Shown piece by piece: positions 46,051-62,059 of a stretch of 64,000 bases of DNA. A model generated the notes under the pieces. The model was given only the letters and a program-made list of their open reading frames with translations, did no database searches and was not told the origin of the DNA. How positions within the stretch are numbered: the first letter of the stretch is position 1; each line of letters begins with the position of its first letter. This DNA comes from Guillardia theta CCMP2712 (taxonomy: Eukaryota > Cryptophyceae > Pyrenomonadales > Geminigeraceae), in the NCBI RefSeq assembly GCF_000315625.1, contig NW_005434630.1, forward strand, positions 68,559-132,558, read 5' to 3'. The position numbers and the translations under genes were made by a program.

Positions 46051-46948
46051 TAGGGGAAATCAATCGCACGTTTCTTAAAGAAATCTGGATCGATCAAGCC
46101 TGGTGATGATGATCAATAATCGCCGGGACTCAGGCAGTGCCATGATGCCCAGCGGCTGGTCCCTCGTATAGTAAACAAGTTTCGCGATCACTGAGTCATG
46201 ATGCCACCGGACCGTACATCGGCGCCACCCGTGACACGGCCCCGGCGGGCTCTGACTCCGTCCGTCCCGGAGTCCGATCAGCCCCTCCGTCCTGCATAGT
46301 CAGTATCCGAACGTGACTTGAAACCCGCCGGGCCCGGGCCAACGGTGGTCGGTCAGTCCGAGGCACCGTGGGCCGGATTCCCGGCTCGCCGAGTCACGGC
46401 GCCGGCTCGGACAGGCTCGGACTCGGAGGCTTCGGCCCGGGGCCCGGGGCTCAGCCGTCGATTATCGGCCGTCCGGCGGACGGTGCACTGAGCTAGGGAG
46501 GAAGGAGCAGGGGAACGGAACAGAGCAGGGGAAGACATGGAGGAAGTAGATGAGTTGAGGGATATTGAGGCAGGAAGGGAAAGGGGCCTGAGAATGAGAA
46601 CCGTGGCAGAGGGCATGTTTCAGCTGGAAAGGATGGAAGATCGCATCCAGTTTCATACTATTCCTCAACGAGCAGGCAGAAGGTTCCAAGGATAGCGGCA
46701 GCTGTAAACTTACGAGATATGGGACATGTTACTTGGAATGGCAGAGGCGAAGGAGGGAGGTATAGGACAGGTGATGGCAAGGAAGGGCGGAAGGGAGCAA
46801 GGGAGAGGGGGATGAAGGGAGGAGGGGAGAGGGGGATGAAGGGAGGTGGGGAGGTGGGGGGGATGGAAGTTGAGAGGTAAGATGGTCAGGGAAGGATAGG
46901 AGATGATTATTTCCTCTGACAATCTCTGTACTGATTGCTCGCAAGGGC
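46051..46948. other. Intergenic interval with GC island and purine tract
   Basis: 46130-46495 is a GC island (listed separately). 46500-46900 is purine-rich on the plus strand (GGGAGGGAGG-type, GGGGGATGAAGG repeated near 46800-46850). No gene recognised; the minus-strand Ser/Pro ORFs are compositional. Confidence 0.5.
46130..46495. repeat. GC-rich dispersed island, copy 4
   Basis: Contains CCGCCGGGCCCGGGCC, CGGCCCGGGGCCCGGGGC and GAGTCACGGCGCC. Copy 2 has GAGTCACGGCGGGC, which is the clearest shared word between islands. The block lies between the C2 gene and the beta-galactosidase gene. Confidence 0.55.
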
Positions 46949-51177
<4,229 letters not shown>

Positions 51178-51235
51178 AGAGCTTCCGAGTGGAGAGGGAG
51201 GAGGAGGGGGGGAGGAGATACATCCGAAGGAGGGT

Positions 51236-52701
51236 TTACTCAGGGATGAGGTAGGGAAGGAACGCGTTGTGCTCGAATGGATTCTCGTGGCCTACTCCGT
51301 ATAGCTCGCGGTCCCTGTACTCCTCGCTCTTCTTTGGATGAAGAATGGAATTCTGCACAAAAATGAAGCTCAGTATTTCGTATGTTCCTGTTCGTCTCCA
51401 TCCATCCTTCGCAACCTTCTCCTTCTCCTTCTCCTTCTCCCCTCCTCTCCCTCTTCTTTCTCTTCTTTGCCCCTCCCTCCCTCCTCGCCATCTTTTCCTC
51501 TCACAGCTCCTCGCCTCCTCCTCATGTACCATCTCCGACTCAAACTCTAGGCGCCTCCTTTGCAGCATCGTCGTAAACCTGATCGCATCCTTGACCCTGC
51601 GGTTTTGTGCGAAGAAGGCGAAGTCGAGGGCCGTCTGCAAAAGAGGAAATGAGATTCTAGACCAAGGAGCCTCACGCATTCGACAATCACCAGGTTGAAC
51701 CCGTTCACACTGTTGTGATCGGCATCGAGCGACAACAGCACCTGTTATCATCAGCAGCACTGTCAATTCTCGCTTCTCCTCCTCCTCAACTCCTAAACCC
51801 TCGACCATCTTTTCCTCTCACGTCCTCATCATCATCACACTGCATCTCTCATTCGTCACAAGCAATCTCATCTCGATGAAACAAAAGCTCGGCTACCTCA
51901 GCAGCACCACTGTGATTGCGCTCTATCGCAAAGTCAAGTCCAGAGAAGTTGAAGTACGTTTCATCCCTTGCATTGATGTTGGCCCTCTCTGCCAGACTGC
52001 ACACACAAACGTCAAATCGCTCTCGCCCCTCCTCCTTGCTCGCTTCCTTCTCACCTGTAGATCTCCTCATCCGCTGCTCCTGTCTGGCAGGCATGCCAGA
52101 AGCGATGCTGGGGTGACCGCTCGGGGTCGTGCAAGGGGCTCAAGACCTTTCTTGCTTCCATGTATTCTCTGATGCTCTTATGTGTACCCAAGAAAGATCG
52201 CAGCTCAGGTGAGTAGGGGATTTCTTTCTTCTCGCACTCGGAGAACACGCGCACATAGTGAGGGTTGAGAGGTTTCCCAAGGTGATAGGCTTTCAGTCGT
52301 TTCTTCTCCATGAACTTGGGAAAGAACATCTCATAGAAGATGTAGTTGAACCGATCTTGGTTTGTGTACTTGAGATCCTTCATCAGCCGCTCTTGGCATT
52401 CCTCTAGACTCTCTCCCTTCCTCAGCCGCCAGTCCAGCTCCGGCCTGGGCTCATCCTCGTCGTGCTCGATGCCTTGCCTGATATAATCCGGGGCCTCGTA
52501 CATGAGCTCACAGAAGCGATTCACTTCGTCATCCCCCATGTCTGTTGCTGCCATGCCAAAGGGATCCTGATACAAGTCCGGGATGACCCGGAAGGTTTCA
52601 CGAGGGCGGCTCAACACCGGAGCAAGCACGCTGCTTGTGTCTACTGTTGTGACAGCCCATGCTGCAATCACTATGGCAGCGAACAGTCGGGGGAAATGCA
52701 T
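51236..52701 (-). CDS. Secretory-type ankyrin-like protein
   Basis: Exons 52701-52055, 51996-51897, 51741-51676, 51634-51530 and 51352-51236 join in phase to 344 aa. The signal peptide is RLFAAIVIAAWAVTTVDTSS. The ~190-residue central part (DLYQDPFGMAATDMGDDEVN; YNYIF-like NYIFYEMFFPKFMEKK) is unrecognised. The C-terminal ~130 residues form degenerate ankyrin repeats spread over four exons: FWHACQTGAADEEIYSLAER-ANINARDE, GLDFAIERNHSGAAEVLLSL-DADHNSVNGFN and TALDFAFFAQNRRVKDAIRF. The single-exon readings seen for the last parts are intron read-through; splicing restores the repeats. It converges on the beta-galactosidase gene with 58 bp between stops. Confidence 0.7.
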
Positions 52702-53561
52702 AAGGTCAAGAACAAGAGTGAAATTTTATGTTGCGCAACCCAAAGTGTAGGAGGGAGAAGAGAACAGGAAGGTCGCGATGAGAAAAGGGTACTTGAGGAG
52801 GAGATAGGGCTGAAGGGAGGGAAGCAGGCTCAACGGAGAAGAGCAAGGAGGAGGACAAGGAGGAGGATCAGCCGTGCAGGAGGAGGGAGAGGAGGAGGGA
52901 GAGGAGGAGTAGAGTTAGAGGACGGGCAGCGAGCTTTGACCCACTCAGTCCATTGGCGGCTCCAGCCGCATCGTTGCCGAGAACTTTAAAACTTTAGCAA
53001 GATTGAACCCCTTGAAACTTTGCAAAATTTGATACAATCCGAAGTTTGTCAACCGAACAGCAAGACAGAGTGTACCCCGCAAACTTTCTTCATCAAAGGA
53101 GGGTGGGGTGGTGTATTATTGTCTTTTTCACCCCTTCCTCATACTTCAAGAATATATTAAATAGTGGGTAGGGTTTCCATGTAGGGGGTGGGGGTAGGGA
53201 GCAAAGTTAGTCGCTTGCGTGGTTTTGGTGCCGGTTTTTGCTGCCTCCTTCGTTTCCTAGTATTTTATTGAGGCGGGTTTGTAGGCTTTATCCTCCCCCT
53301 CCTTTGTTTGCTCCGGTTTGCCCTTCTTTTTCAGTCAATAAACTAGAATTTTACATCGGTTGACCAACTAGCCATGATACGTGATGAACGAAAGTAGAAC
53401 CGAGACGAGCGTTGAACAAGGTTGCTGATACAAACAGCAACAGTCTGTTGAGATATCTGCACATCTCTCCTGCTCATCTCATCGCCAAGATATCTCAATA
53501 TAACCTTGGTTCAGAAGGTTGTACGACAGGGGCTGGGCTGTAGACTGGTGCAGATCTAAAG
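52702..53561. other. Intergenic interval
   Basis: 52740-52920 is purine-rich (GAGGAGGA). 53095-53220 has G-runs (GGGTGGGGTGGTG, GGGGGTGGGGGTAGGG). The rest is AT-balanced. It carries the divergent promoters of the ankyrin (-) and BCS1 (+) genes. No gene seen. Confidence 0.5.
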
Positions 53562-54910
53562 ATGTTTGGAATGAACAATGGCATCTATCACACTGACAAG
53601 CATTGGAACTCCGTCTATCAGTATGTCTTTGGAGGATTTGTATTGTTCTTTCTGGGCTTCCTCGCGAAAGTTGGCAAAGATCTCGGCAAATTGATATCCG
53701 AGAATATCTACGAACGGTTGACGTACACGGCTGAGTTCACCAGTGAAGACGAATCGTTTCGATGGATCTCCGCATGGATCTCGACAAACCCATGCTTTGC
53801 GCAAGCACGTGAAATATCCATCTTCTCCTCTTTCCGTTGTCTTGGTCCGCTGAACAGAGGGTTGGATTCGGAACCTGGCAAATACGTTTACCTGCCCCTT
53901 GACTGGGTAGCGCTGAGGCACAGAGGATACTGGATCCTGGTGCTACGGAACAAGCGCATCTCAACGCAGAAGAACATCTCCTCCAAGCACGAGATCTTGA
54001 GGCTGCAGATCCTTGGAGGGTCCAAGTCCTTTCTGTTGTCAGTGCTCAATGAAGCGAAAAGCGCGTACGAAGCTGCGGAGGTCAGCAGGACCAACATCTA
54101 CATGGCTGACAGCGACATGGAGTGGAACAAGATCGCGTCGAGGATGGCTCGCTCGCTCAGCTCTGTTCTCATGTGGCCAGCTGACAGAGCCGATGGGATC
54201 GTGCAGGACTGCTCAAGGTTCCTCGATTCTGAGATCTGGTACGCTTCCAAAGGAATCCCTTGGCGACGCGGGTACCTGCTGTACGGGCCTCCAGGAACAG
54301 GCAAGACGAGTCTTGTGTGCGCTATCGCTGGTGATCTTGCTGCCTCTTGCTCTTCGACTCCTCCTCACGCGTGTTGGCAGGCGAGCTGAAACTTCCCATC
54401 TACATAGTCACCCTCTCCAACCCCAAGTTGACTGACGACTCCTTTGCCGACCTGCTCAACCGCTCGGCCACCAGGAGCATCCTCCTCCTGGAGGACGTTG
54501 ATGCTGCGTTCCAGCAGAGGAGCGGTCAAGAGGTGTCGGGATCTCTTACCTTCTCCGGCCTCCTCAATGGCCTCGATGGCGTCGCGTCGCAGGAGGGCCG
54601 CCTGCTGTTCATGACGACGAACCACCGGGAGAAGCTTGACCCTGCGCTTGTTCGTCCAGGGCGTGTGGATGTGGAGCTCGAGTTCTTTTGCTGCATGAAG
54701 GAGCAAGTCCGCAAGTATGTTGAGAACTTCTTCAACAACATCACGGGAGACGAAGTTGAGGAGTTCTGTGATGCGGTGCCCCCAAACACGGTTACAGTCG
54801 CTGAGCTGCAAGCTTGCCTCTTACTGCACAGAGACAACAAATACGAAGCTCTCTCTGCAGTGAAGAAGGTTGTGCAACAAAAGCTGCAGCTAGGTGAAAC
54901 TTCATTTTAA
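53562..54910 (+). CDS. BCS1: BCS1-type AAA ATPase (mitochondrial complex III assembly chaperone)
   Basis: BCS1 translocates the folded Rieske Fe-S protein across the mitochondrial inner membrane. Two exons, 53562-54330 and 54381-54910, join in phase (50-nt intron) to ~432 aa, the normal length. An N-terminal TM helix (VFGGFVLFFLGFLAKVG) and a BCS1_N region (KYVYLPLDW, GYWILVLRNK, HEILRLQILG) are followed by the AAA module. That module has RGYLLYGPPGTGKTSLVCAI (Walker A), LLLEDVDAAF (Walker B), TFSGLLNGLDG, MTTNHREKLDPALVRPGRVD (sensor-1 and second region of homology) and VELEF. All catalytic residues are present. BCS1 carries an internal targeting signal, so the lack of a cleavable presequence is expected. 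Confidence 0.93.
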
Positions 54911-55549
54911 TATTGTACAGACATTTGTAACTATATGAATCATGACAAAAGTAGAGGAATCGCTCGAACTGCCGTCTTGAACACTTGATAAGCTCTGCGA
55001 GCCCATCTTTCTTCTCCCTCCTCCCTCTCCTTCTCCCACATCGCTCTCCTTCTCCCTCCTCCCTCTCCCTCTCCCTCCTCCTTCGCTCCTCTGCTCCTTA
55101 CCTTCGCTTCCCGACTGAAATCCTAACCCGCCCCCATCTCTTTCGAACTGTGGGACCCAATGGCCCTTGAAGGGGTGGGTGGTGAATTTGGTAGGGGAAA
55201 AGGGGTACATTTCATTATAAAGTAGAGTATAATTGAGTGGGTGGGTAGCTATTTGTTAGGGTGGGGTAACACGCATGTGCAGAATTACTGCACTAGGGGG
55301 ACTGAGGAGAAGAGAGAACAGAAGGCAAGAAGGAAAGAAGGAAAGGTAGAGAGCAGAATGAGCGGGGAGAGAGGGAGAGAGGGAGAGAGAGGGAGAGAGG
55401 GAGAGAGAGGGAGAGAGGGAGAGAGAGGGAGAGAGGAAGGGGGCTCAGTGATGAAGAACCGGAACGATGGCACTGAAAGAGTGTCGAAGGAAATTGGATC
55501 AAAGTTGACAACAAGATCGTGAGAGAGGAGGAAGAAGAGGGGGAGCAAA
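54911..55549. other. Intergenic interval with GAGAGG microsatellite
   Basis: 54990-55080 is pyrimidine-rich, 55165-55280 has GGGTGGG runs, and 55355-55440 is a GGGAGAGA repeat directly upstream of the TAF1A-like gene. No gene seen. Confidence 0.5.
55355..55440. repeat. GGGAGAGA purine microsatellite
   Basis: Imperfect tandem GGGAGAGA / GGGAGAGAGA units on the plus strand, about 110 bp before the ATG at 55550. The tract is purely purine and likely length-variable. Confidence 0.8.
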
Positions 55550-55724
55550 ATGGATGCTCTGCAAGCCCTGAAGGATAAACGGACAATCATCAAGCAGGAA
55601 TCTGTCGGCTCAGATGACGACTGGACGCCGGTTAAAGTTGAGAGGGGATCTAGCGAGCAATATGATGATGAAGGTAGTGAAGATGACAACGAGGAGGACG
55701 AGGACGAGGTCGAGGTCGAGGAGA

Positions 55725-55765
<41 letters not shown>

Positions 55766-57492
55766 AAAGCTCTAGATGGGTTCGCTTCCTTTGGCGTATC
55801 CTACAAGAGAGCACGCGTCTCTTCAGCGGGGAAGGCTCCTCCTATCCGCTTGCCAGTGGTGAGGGTGGAGGGCAGGCAGAGCAGGTATTCGCGGCTCAAG
55901 GGGGAGCTGCTGCATGTGCATCAGGCGATAGGAGGGATGATGTGCGAGGACTGCGGGACGACATGCAGTAAGCGCTGGAAGTTCGTCGTGCTCAACGGGG
56001 GGGACACACCCTCTCCTCTCTGTGCAGCCTGTGCTCTGACGCACGAGAGGCTGAACAGGGGGAGGAATCCTAGGGCCATAGCGGCTGCGTACAGGAAGAG
56101 GAGAGAGCAACTGGTAGAGTCTCGACATTCTTCCTGGGGAAACCTCGACCTCCTTAAGGCCGACCCTCGACTCATCAGCATCCTCCACCCCCTCAGCCGC
56201 GCTCCAGTCCACATGGTGTGCACACCGCTGCCGTTAGAGCTTGCCGTGTGCATGTCCACATGCTGGGAGGGGAGCAAGAAGCAGGAGAGGAGCAGAGAGC
56301 TGTCGAGAGGCGGGATAGGCCTGTGTATCATGGACTCTCAGGACCCGGAGACGATAAACCTCCAGCTCCGGAACCTCTGCCTCCTCCTCCGACACGACCT
56401 CCTGACCCGTGACTGGGTCGCGGCTAGCGAGAGTCTCCTGGCACTGCTGCTGGAGAAGCGAACGGTCCCCGACGTTGTGTTCAAGGCAGGAGCACAGCTG
56501 CTGCGAAGCTCGAAGATGCGAGGAGCGCAGCGGGACAGGCAGCGCTTTCTCCGCTCGCTGGTGGACCAGGCGACGTTCCCTAGAGCCATGCAGATCCACC
56601 TGGAGACTGTGCGGTTCCTAATCGAGAGCGGGCAGCTGGCAGATGCGAGGAGAGAGCTGGAAGAGAAGCTGGGAAGTGGGCGACCGTACTCGGAGGACAG
56701 CCGCTATCATGCCCTCCTCGGGATCACTTCCATCCTGATCCTATCGCACTGCAAGGAGACGATGGAGGAGGAGAGCAGCGGGCCGTCGTCGAGCGATGAG
56801 AGGATGAAGAGTTCGGTGTACGAGCTGCCTTGGTCGCCATCTCAGATTCAGAGGAGGAGGATGAGGAGGAAGGAGGAGGAGGGCGACTCTCTGAACGCCT
56901 CGGGGCTCTCCATGTTCATGGGGAGGAGCGACATGAGTTTCAGCAAGGGAGCGTGCGAGCAAGTCAAGTTGATCACGGAGGGAGTTCTCAAAAAGGTGGT
57001 TCCCTCCTGCCCGTGGGAGCTTGAAGAGTGTGTGCGCGTCGGGCTGGGGGACGAGGGGAGGAGGATGAGGGAGGACGAGCTGTACAGGGAGGCGAAGAAG
57101 GAGTTGCAGCGGAGCCTGGCCATATCTCGATCGGAGGCCATCTCCTCCCTCCTCGTCCTACTCCTCTGTCGTGGAGGAGAGCTGGAGGAGGCAGTGGAAG
57201 AGCTCAGCTTGCATCATGCGGCCGATCCGAAGAGCGTCAACGCCACAAGGAGGATGGCGACGCTGCTGATGATCCTTGGGGAGGACGAGGAAGACTTCCT
57301 CTCGCAGGCCTTCACGCAGCCCTCGGGTGCTTCCGCAGGCAGGAGGGTGGACCCCTCCTCCTTCCCCTTGCATAGGCGGCTTGAGCTCGTTCTTAGCTGG
57401 CTCGCGCTTGACCCATGCTCGCGTCCTGCCCTTGGATTCCTGGAGAAGCTCGTAGACCGGGTAGAGCAGAGACCTTCTTCCCTCCTGCTCCT

Positions 57493-57524
<32 letters not shown>

Positions 57525-58195
57525 TCCTGCTCCTGCTCCAGCTCCTGCTCCAGCTCCAGCTCCAGCTCCAGCTCCAGCTCCAGCTCCTGCTCCTGCTCCT
57601 CATCCTCTCGCTTCTTTGCTCTTGCAGATTCTCCTCTACTTTGTATCAAATTGTTGCGGCTGCTCTGACTCTGTTGCTCTTCTTCCTGCTGCTTTTTTTC
57701 TTCAGGGTGAGGCAGATCGTGTCGATCTCATCTCGAGCTTGGCGTCAGCACTTGACTACCAGAGGTTGTCCCTCCCTCCCTCCCCCCAAACCTCCGCCTT
57801 CTCCTCTCCCTGGCCGACTGCTCCTCCTCCATCTACTTCTTGTCCTGCTGCTGCTGGTGCTGCTGCTCCTCCTCCTCACTTTCCCTCGACTACTGCTCCT
57901 CTTCCTCTTCCTCCTCCTCCTCCGATTCTTTCACTCTTGTCTCTCCTTGTCAACCTCTTCCTCATCGTGTTGTCAGCTGCCCTGAGCTCGCGGATAAGCT
58001 TGCGGAGAGCGTCTCGCTGTTTCTGCGGGGAGATGAAGCAGAGGAGGCGAGGAAGGGAAGGGAACTCGAGCTCGAGACGGTGAGATCCTCGTGTGCATGC
58101 TGCTGGTGACGAGGATGCAGAGGGTGTGGGGAGAGAGGAGGCGCTGGTGGCCCCGGATGCATGGCGACCAGTTCTGTCGGAGGTTCTGGCAGTAG
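55550..58195 (+). CDS. TAF1A-like Pol I transcription factor subunit with N-terminal Cys4-like finger
   Basis: Exons 55550-57460, 57706-57764, 57977-58079 and 58121-58195 join in phase to 715 aa. An acidic N-terminus with a Glu/Asp run (residues ~45-75) precedes a CEDCGTTCSKRWKF...PLCAACA segment (~125-165), a GATA-like CX2C...CX2C pair. The helical middle (LRNLCLLLRHDLLTRDWVAA; IHLETVRFLIESGQLADARR) resembles the TPR-like body of TAF1A, an SL1/TIF-IB subunit at rDNA promoters. The spliced C-terminus reads RVWGERRRWWPRMHGDQF, matching the conserved Arg-x-x-WWP-x-x-H patch of TAF1A. The unspliced ORF runs on into Leu/Gln/Pro repeats, which are intron. The identification is from pattern memory and should be tested. 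The zinc-finger-like part is not usual for TAF1A. Confidence 0.6.
57475..57605. repeat. CTCCTG / CAGCTC hexamer array inside an intron
   Basis: Tandem CTCCTG units (with GCTCCTGCGC variants) merge into CAGCTC units and back to CTCCTG, about 20 hexamers in all. They lie in the first intron (57461-57705) of the TAF1A-like gene. All three frames stay open, giving false Leu/Gln- or Pro/Ala-rich readings. Confidence 0.85.
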
Positions 58196-58891
58196 TGGAG
58201 GGGAGGAGGCAGGGATGAACGGGAGGGTTGAGGGATGGGGAGAGGGGGAGTGGAAGGGAGGGGGAGGACGAGGGGGAGGACGAGGGAAACATGGACGAGG
58301 AGGAGGAGGAAAAGAACGAGGAGGGAGGAGGAGGAGGAGAACGAGGAGGGAGGAGGAGGAGGAGGAAGTGAAAAAGGAGAAGTTCACTATTGCTACTACC
58401 ACACGATGTCACGTCTAGATTTTATGTTGAATAATAATCATGCAACAGCCTTCCTCCTTCCTGCCCACGCCGAGCTGCGCTCTTCTTCCCTCCCTCCCTC
58501 CCTCCCTCTCTCTCCTTGATTTCCCCCTCCTCCCTGTCCTCGCTATTCATCAATGTCGAACATTCTCGTGGGCTTTCTCCGCTCCCCAGTGTTTCGAAAG
58601 CGAACGTCTCTCCCTTCCCCGTCAGCCCCATCTCCTCTAGCCGTCTCACTGCCAATCCTGTCAGTCTCCGCGTCCCCCTTCCTCCTCCTCCTCCCCCTCC
58701 TCCCCCGCCTCATCGACCCTCTCCTGCGCCCTCTCCTCTTGCTGATGCCCCCCCACATCTCCTCTCCCTCTCCCTCTCCCTCTCCCCCTCCCCCTCCCCC
58801 TCCTCCTCCTCCTCTTACTGGTGGCATCTCGTCTGTCTTTTCCACCTTTCTTTTGTTTCTTGCGGAACTGCCAGTAGAAGACAACGAGCAT
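58196..58891. other. Low-complexity interval before the gap
   Basis: 58200-58375 is GGA/GAGGA-rich, 58480-58540 CCCT-rich and 58600-58815 CCTCCT/CCCCCT-rich. No gene recognised. The repeat content probably caused the neighbouring assembly gap. Confidence 0.6.
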
Positions 58892-58991
58892 NNNNNNNNN
58901 NNNNNNNNNNNNNNNNNNNNNNNNNNNNNNNNNNNNNNNNNNNNNNNNNNNNNNNNNNNNNNNNNNNNNNNNNNNNNNNNNNNNNNNNNNN
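58892..58991. other. Assembly gap (100 N)
   Basis: Exactly 100 N, a conventional filler length rather than a measured size. Readings that cross it are meaningless. Confidence 0.98.
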
Positions 58992-59059
58992 TAGGAAGAG
59001 ATAGGAGCGGGAGGGGAGGGGGGTGGGAAAGGAAGGGAAAGATCGTCTGGACATTCACC

Positions 59060-59180
59060 GGCTGCCGGATGTTCTCTAGCAACGAGATGTCCCATTCATG
59101 AGGAGGAGAATTAAACTCGGCAGATCGCATATCGTACAACCACAAGTCCTGCTGATTGTTACCGCCCCAGTGGTCTTCCC
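59060..59180 (-). other. Possible isolated exon, kelch- or WD-like
   Basis: The minus strand reads HWGGNNQQDLWLYDMRSAEF and PPHEWDISLLENIRQP between a weak acceptor (~59180) and a donor (~59065). DLWLYD is reminiscent of kelch or propeller strands. It may be the 3' continuation of the WD40-like gene upstream on the same strand, cut off by the gap, or a separate gene. Confidence 0.35.
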
Positions 59181-59555
59181 TCCCTCCCTCCTCTCCCCTC
59201 CTCCTCCTCCTCTCCCCTCCTCTTAGTTCTCTTGGTTTACCTTCTGTCCTCCCATAACTAGGACGGATGATTCCATTCCTGCTACCTGCTCATGGGATCA
59301 GATCCGCCCAATCAAACATCTCCTCCTCTCCTCCTCTCCTCCTCTCCTCCTCTCCCCTCTCCCCTCTCCCCTCTCCCCTCTCCTCTTCTTCTCGGCTCCT
59401 CATCATGCTCCTACTCTTTCCTCTGCTCTTGCTCTTCTTCTCAGCCCCTGTTCATCCTCCCCTCCTCCCTTCCTTTAATCCTTTCCCTTCCTCCTCCCCT
59501 TCTCTTTTGTTTCTCTCTTTCCCTCCTCCTTCCCCCCTTGTCCTCGCCCCATTCG
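59161..59555. repeat. Pyrimidine-rich low-complexity tract
   Basis: CCTCCT, CTCCCT and TCTCCCC units run almost without break (dense at 59176-59225 and 59318-59390). No coding signal; the Ser/Leu/Pro ORFs are compositional. Confidence 0.7.
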
Positions 59556-59561
59556 ACTGAC

Positions 59562-62059
59562 CTGAAGGCTGGTTTGCCCGACGCTCTTGAGGGGGATGTA
59601 CTGGACAAGGGGAGGAAGAGAACGAAAGTTTGCGGGTATACGTGAGATGTTGTAGCTGAGTACCAGAGTCAAATTGTGAAACTAGTCAAGATGTGCAAGA
59701 CACAGCAGAAGGGAAGGGTCCGAGGTCGAGCACACGTCAACGTAAAGAGAGCAGCAGATATTTGCCATGGGGTGCGGGAAATCATAATTTTTTGTGACAA
59801 GTGGAGAAGTTATTCAAAGAGATTTCAAACATCACTGTGTCATCTTGAAATATCTCACATGCTCAGCGACGTTATGGAACTCCCGCTCGCCGCTGCCGCG
59901 AGATAGTCTTTCATCTTCCATCCAAAGGTGAGTTTCAGCAAACATGCTGATTTCAGAGATTGATAGAAGAACAACTTGTCGGAAGGCGAAAACGCAAACC
60001 ATATCACCCACAACACTGATATCAAAAAGGCTAGAAAGAAAGTTTGCACTGAAGGACATAGAAAGAAATATGAATCAGAGAAGAAACAAAACAAACATCG
60101 CAGTCTCAACATATTTGAGGCATCGAACTTGCGAGCAGACTCAACATTGAAGATACCAGAGCGACGTGCACTGGAACGTGCTTGCCCGATGTCTCATCGA
60201 CGATGTTGATTTCTTGCAGAATCCTGCATTTCACTTGCGCAGAGTTGGTCTTGGGATCGAAGTCCCGACGAATCTTGAAACGACAAGATCAACAGCAACA
60301 AAGACACGTCGCTCTCATCAAATAATGTCATGAACGTTTCCTCTTGCTCCCAACTGCTCAGACATACTCAGGAATTTTCTCTACCTGTAAGACTAGAGTC
60401 TGCCCAGCCTTGGTTCCAACATACATGAGGTGAAATCGAGACCGTTTGATCTCAGCGTCCAGCGCCATCGACGCCACCTGGCGTATCAAAACTCAAAGGT
60501 TTGTAAAGCAATGTTTCAAGACAATCATTTGAAGACGAAGTGTCATATCGCATCTGTTGAGCTTGCAACGCATCTAATCCCTTGCATTCCTCTCTCAATA
60601 TTCATCCTTCGCAACATTCTCTCTCCTTTCTCATCTATCGAGCAACACAGCCTTCTACCATGTCAATCTCACATAGAAGAAGAAGACAAGGTTCTGCGTG
60701 CTTAGTGACATTGGAACAAATTTAAAATAACCTCGAAGTCAACCAATCGCGTTTCCGGTTTCTTCTCTCCTCTCGATTTGCCTTGCTTGTCGATCACAAA
60801 TTTGACGCATTGGACCTGTTACAAGTGAGGTAAATGACGACCCCCTGACTTGGGAAACCACAAACATCATCTTTTTCATCAACAAATCATCATCATCATC
60901 AGCAGCAGCAGCAGCAGCAACTTCATCTTCACCTGCTGCATTGACGCCTGTCTGATGTCCATGGCGCTCAGGCCTCCACTCCATCCCGCGAGGATCCAGT
61001 GGGTGTCAGGGAGGGCAGCGATATCCTCTATCTTGACATCCACCGCAGGCTGCAGGCTCTGATCGATATGTCTAGAGGATACTAAAGATCCATTGAGGAG
61101 CATCCAAAACATCCTCCCTGCTGCGTCCCCGGCGACGAGGTTGAGAGATCGGCCCTTCTGAACGAACTGCATTGAAGTGATCTCCTGCAGGGAACGAGGG
61201 TTAGTGTGACGACGAGCAACCCTCCTCCTCCTCACCGCAGGAGCGGATGTATTAGAGACTTCAAAGCTCCTGTCGCTGATTTTGTCGATCCTCTGAGTTC
61301 GAGTGGGAAAGAAATCGTGAACGTGGGACAGGACTGGCTTCCAGCCGTTCCTGCCAATCTTTCGCGCCTGCTTCAACGCGATCCTCGACGACGCAGGACT
61401 GATCTCAAACTTGGGAGGAACAGGAAAGGAATGTACACGTACTTCGCCATGCTTGCTCCCGGTCGCAATGTAGCAGACGTTCCCTAGAGGAGGAGAGACT
61501 GCCAGTGACGTGACGCTCGAGGCATGTCCACAGGGCCAGGAGGACAGTACGTGAGCAGCGTTGTCAAGAACATGCAGGAAGCCCTTGGAGTCAACAGCAA
61601 CCATCAACCTCGTTATTGCTGAATGCGCGTCCATGGTGAAGAAGGGAAGCCACCGCAACATGGTTGCCTTGCCCTTCAGCTTCAGCTGCGTCTGCATGGT
61701 GAGTTTGAGACCATCCTCGTAGGGATCATCGGCGAATCCTCCAAGGCGGTTCTGTCAGGATGGGGGGGGGGGACAGGGTCAAGTGAAAGCATAGCAATGC
61801 AGCAGCGTTCTACCTTATACTTCCTGTCCTGCCTCCGAGCGTCGCTCTTGCACTCACGATCATCAGGACTGCATTGAGGGACTTGGTCCTTCAACATCTG
61901 AACAAGCTTCTCCTGCGCAGCCAGCTCTTCCTGCAGCTCCTTAAGCTTCTCCCTCGCCTCTACGATCCTGCTGTCATTGCCCCGCGCTCGTACCATGAAC
62001 ATGGTCAAGACGCTGAGGATCAGCAGGAGAGACACTGAACGACTCATCGTCCCTTCCAC
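59562..62059 (-). CDS. Signal-peptide protein with WD40-like propeller
   Basis: ATG 62059 (or 62047) opens a signal peptide or anchor (SVSLLLILSVLTMFMVRARG), a short coiled coil (EAREKLKELQEELAAQEKLV) and Cys residues (QCSPDDREC). Exons 62059-61814, 61751-60933, 60815-60732, 60477-60385 and 60273-60157 join in phase. Later pieces near 60015-59930 (MVCVFAFRQVVLLSISE) and 59600-59562 (YIPLKSVGQTSLQ) look coding but are not joined with certainty. Propeller-type strands are MVAVDSKGFLHVLDN, SSVTSLAVSPP, CYIATGSKHGEVRVHSF, LNLVAGDAAGRMFW, ALPDTHWILAGWSGGLSAMD and LMYVGTKAGQTLVLQ. An intron of ~75 nt probably lies inside exon 2 (61285-61190 region). A membrane-anchored or luminal WD40 protein is unusual, since most WD40 proteins are cytosolic. 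The family is not recognised further. Confidence 0.6.

Noticed and set aside
57461-57985. Poly-Leu/Gln or poly-Pro/Ala C-terminus of the 55550 gene
   Set aside because: It is a hexamer repeat inside an intron. Splicing gives a short C-terminus with the TAF1A-like WWP patch.
58543-59145. ORFs spanning the N gap
   Set aside because: The gap size is arbitrary, so frame continuity across it is meaningless.
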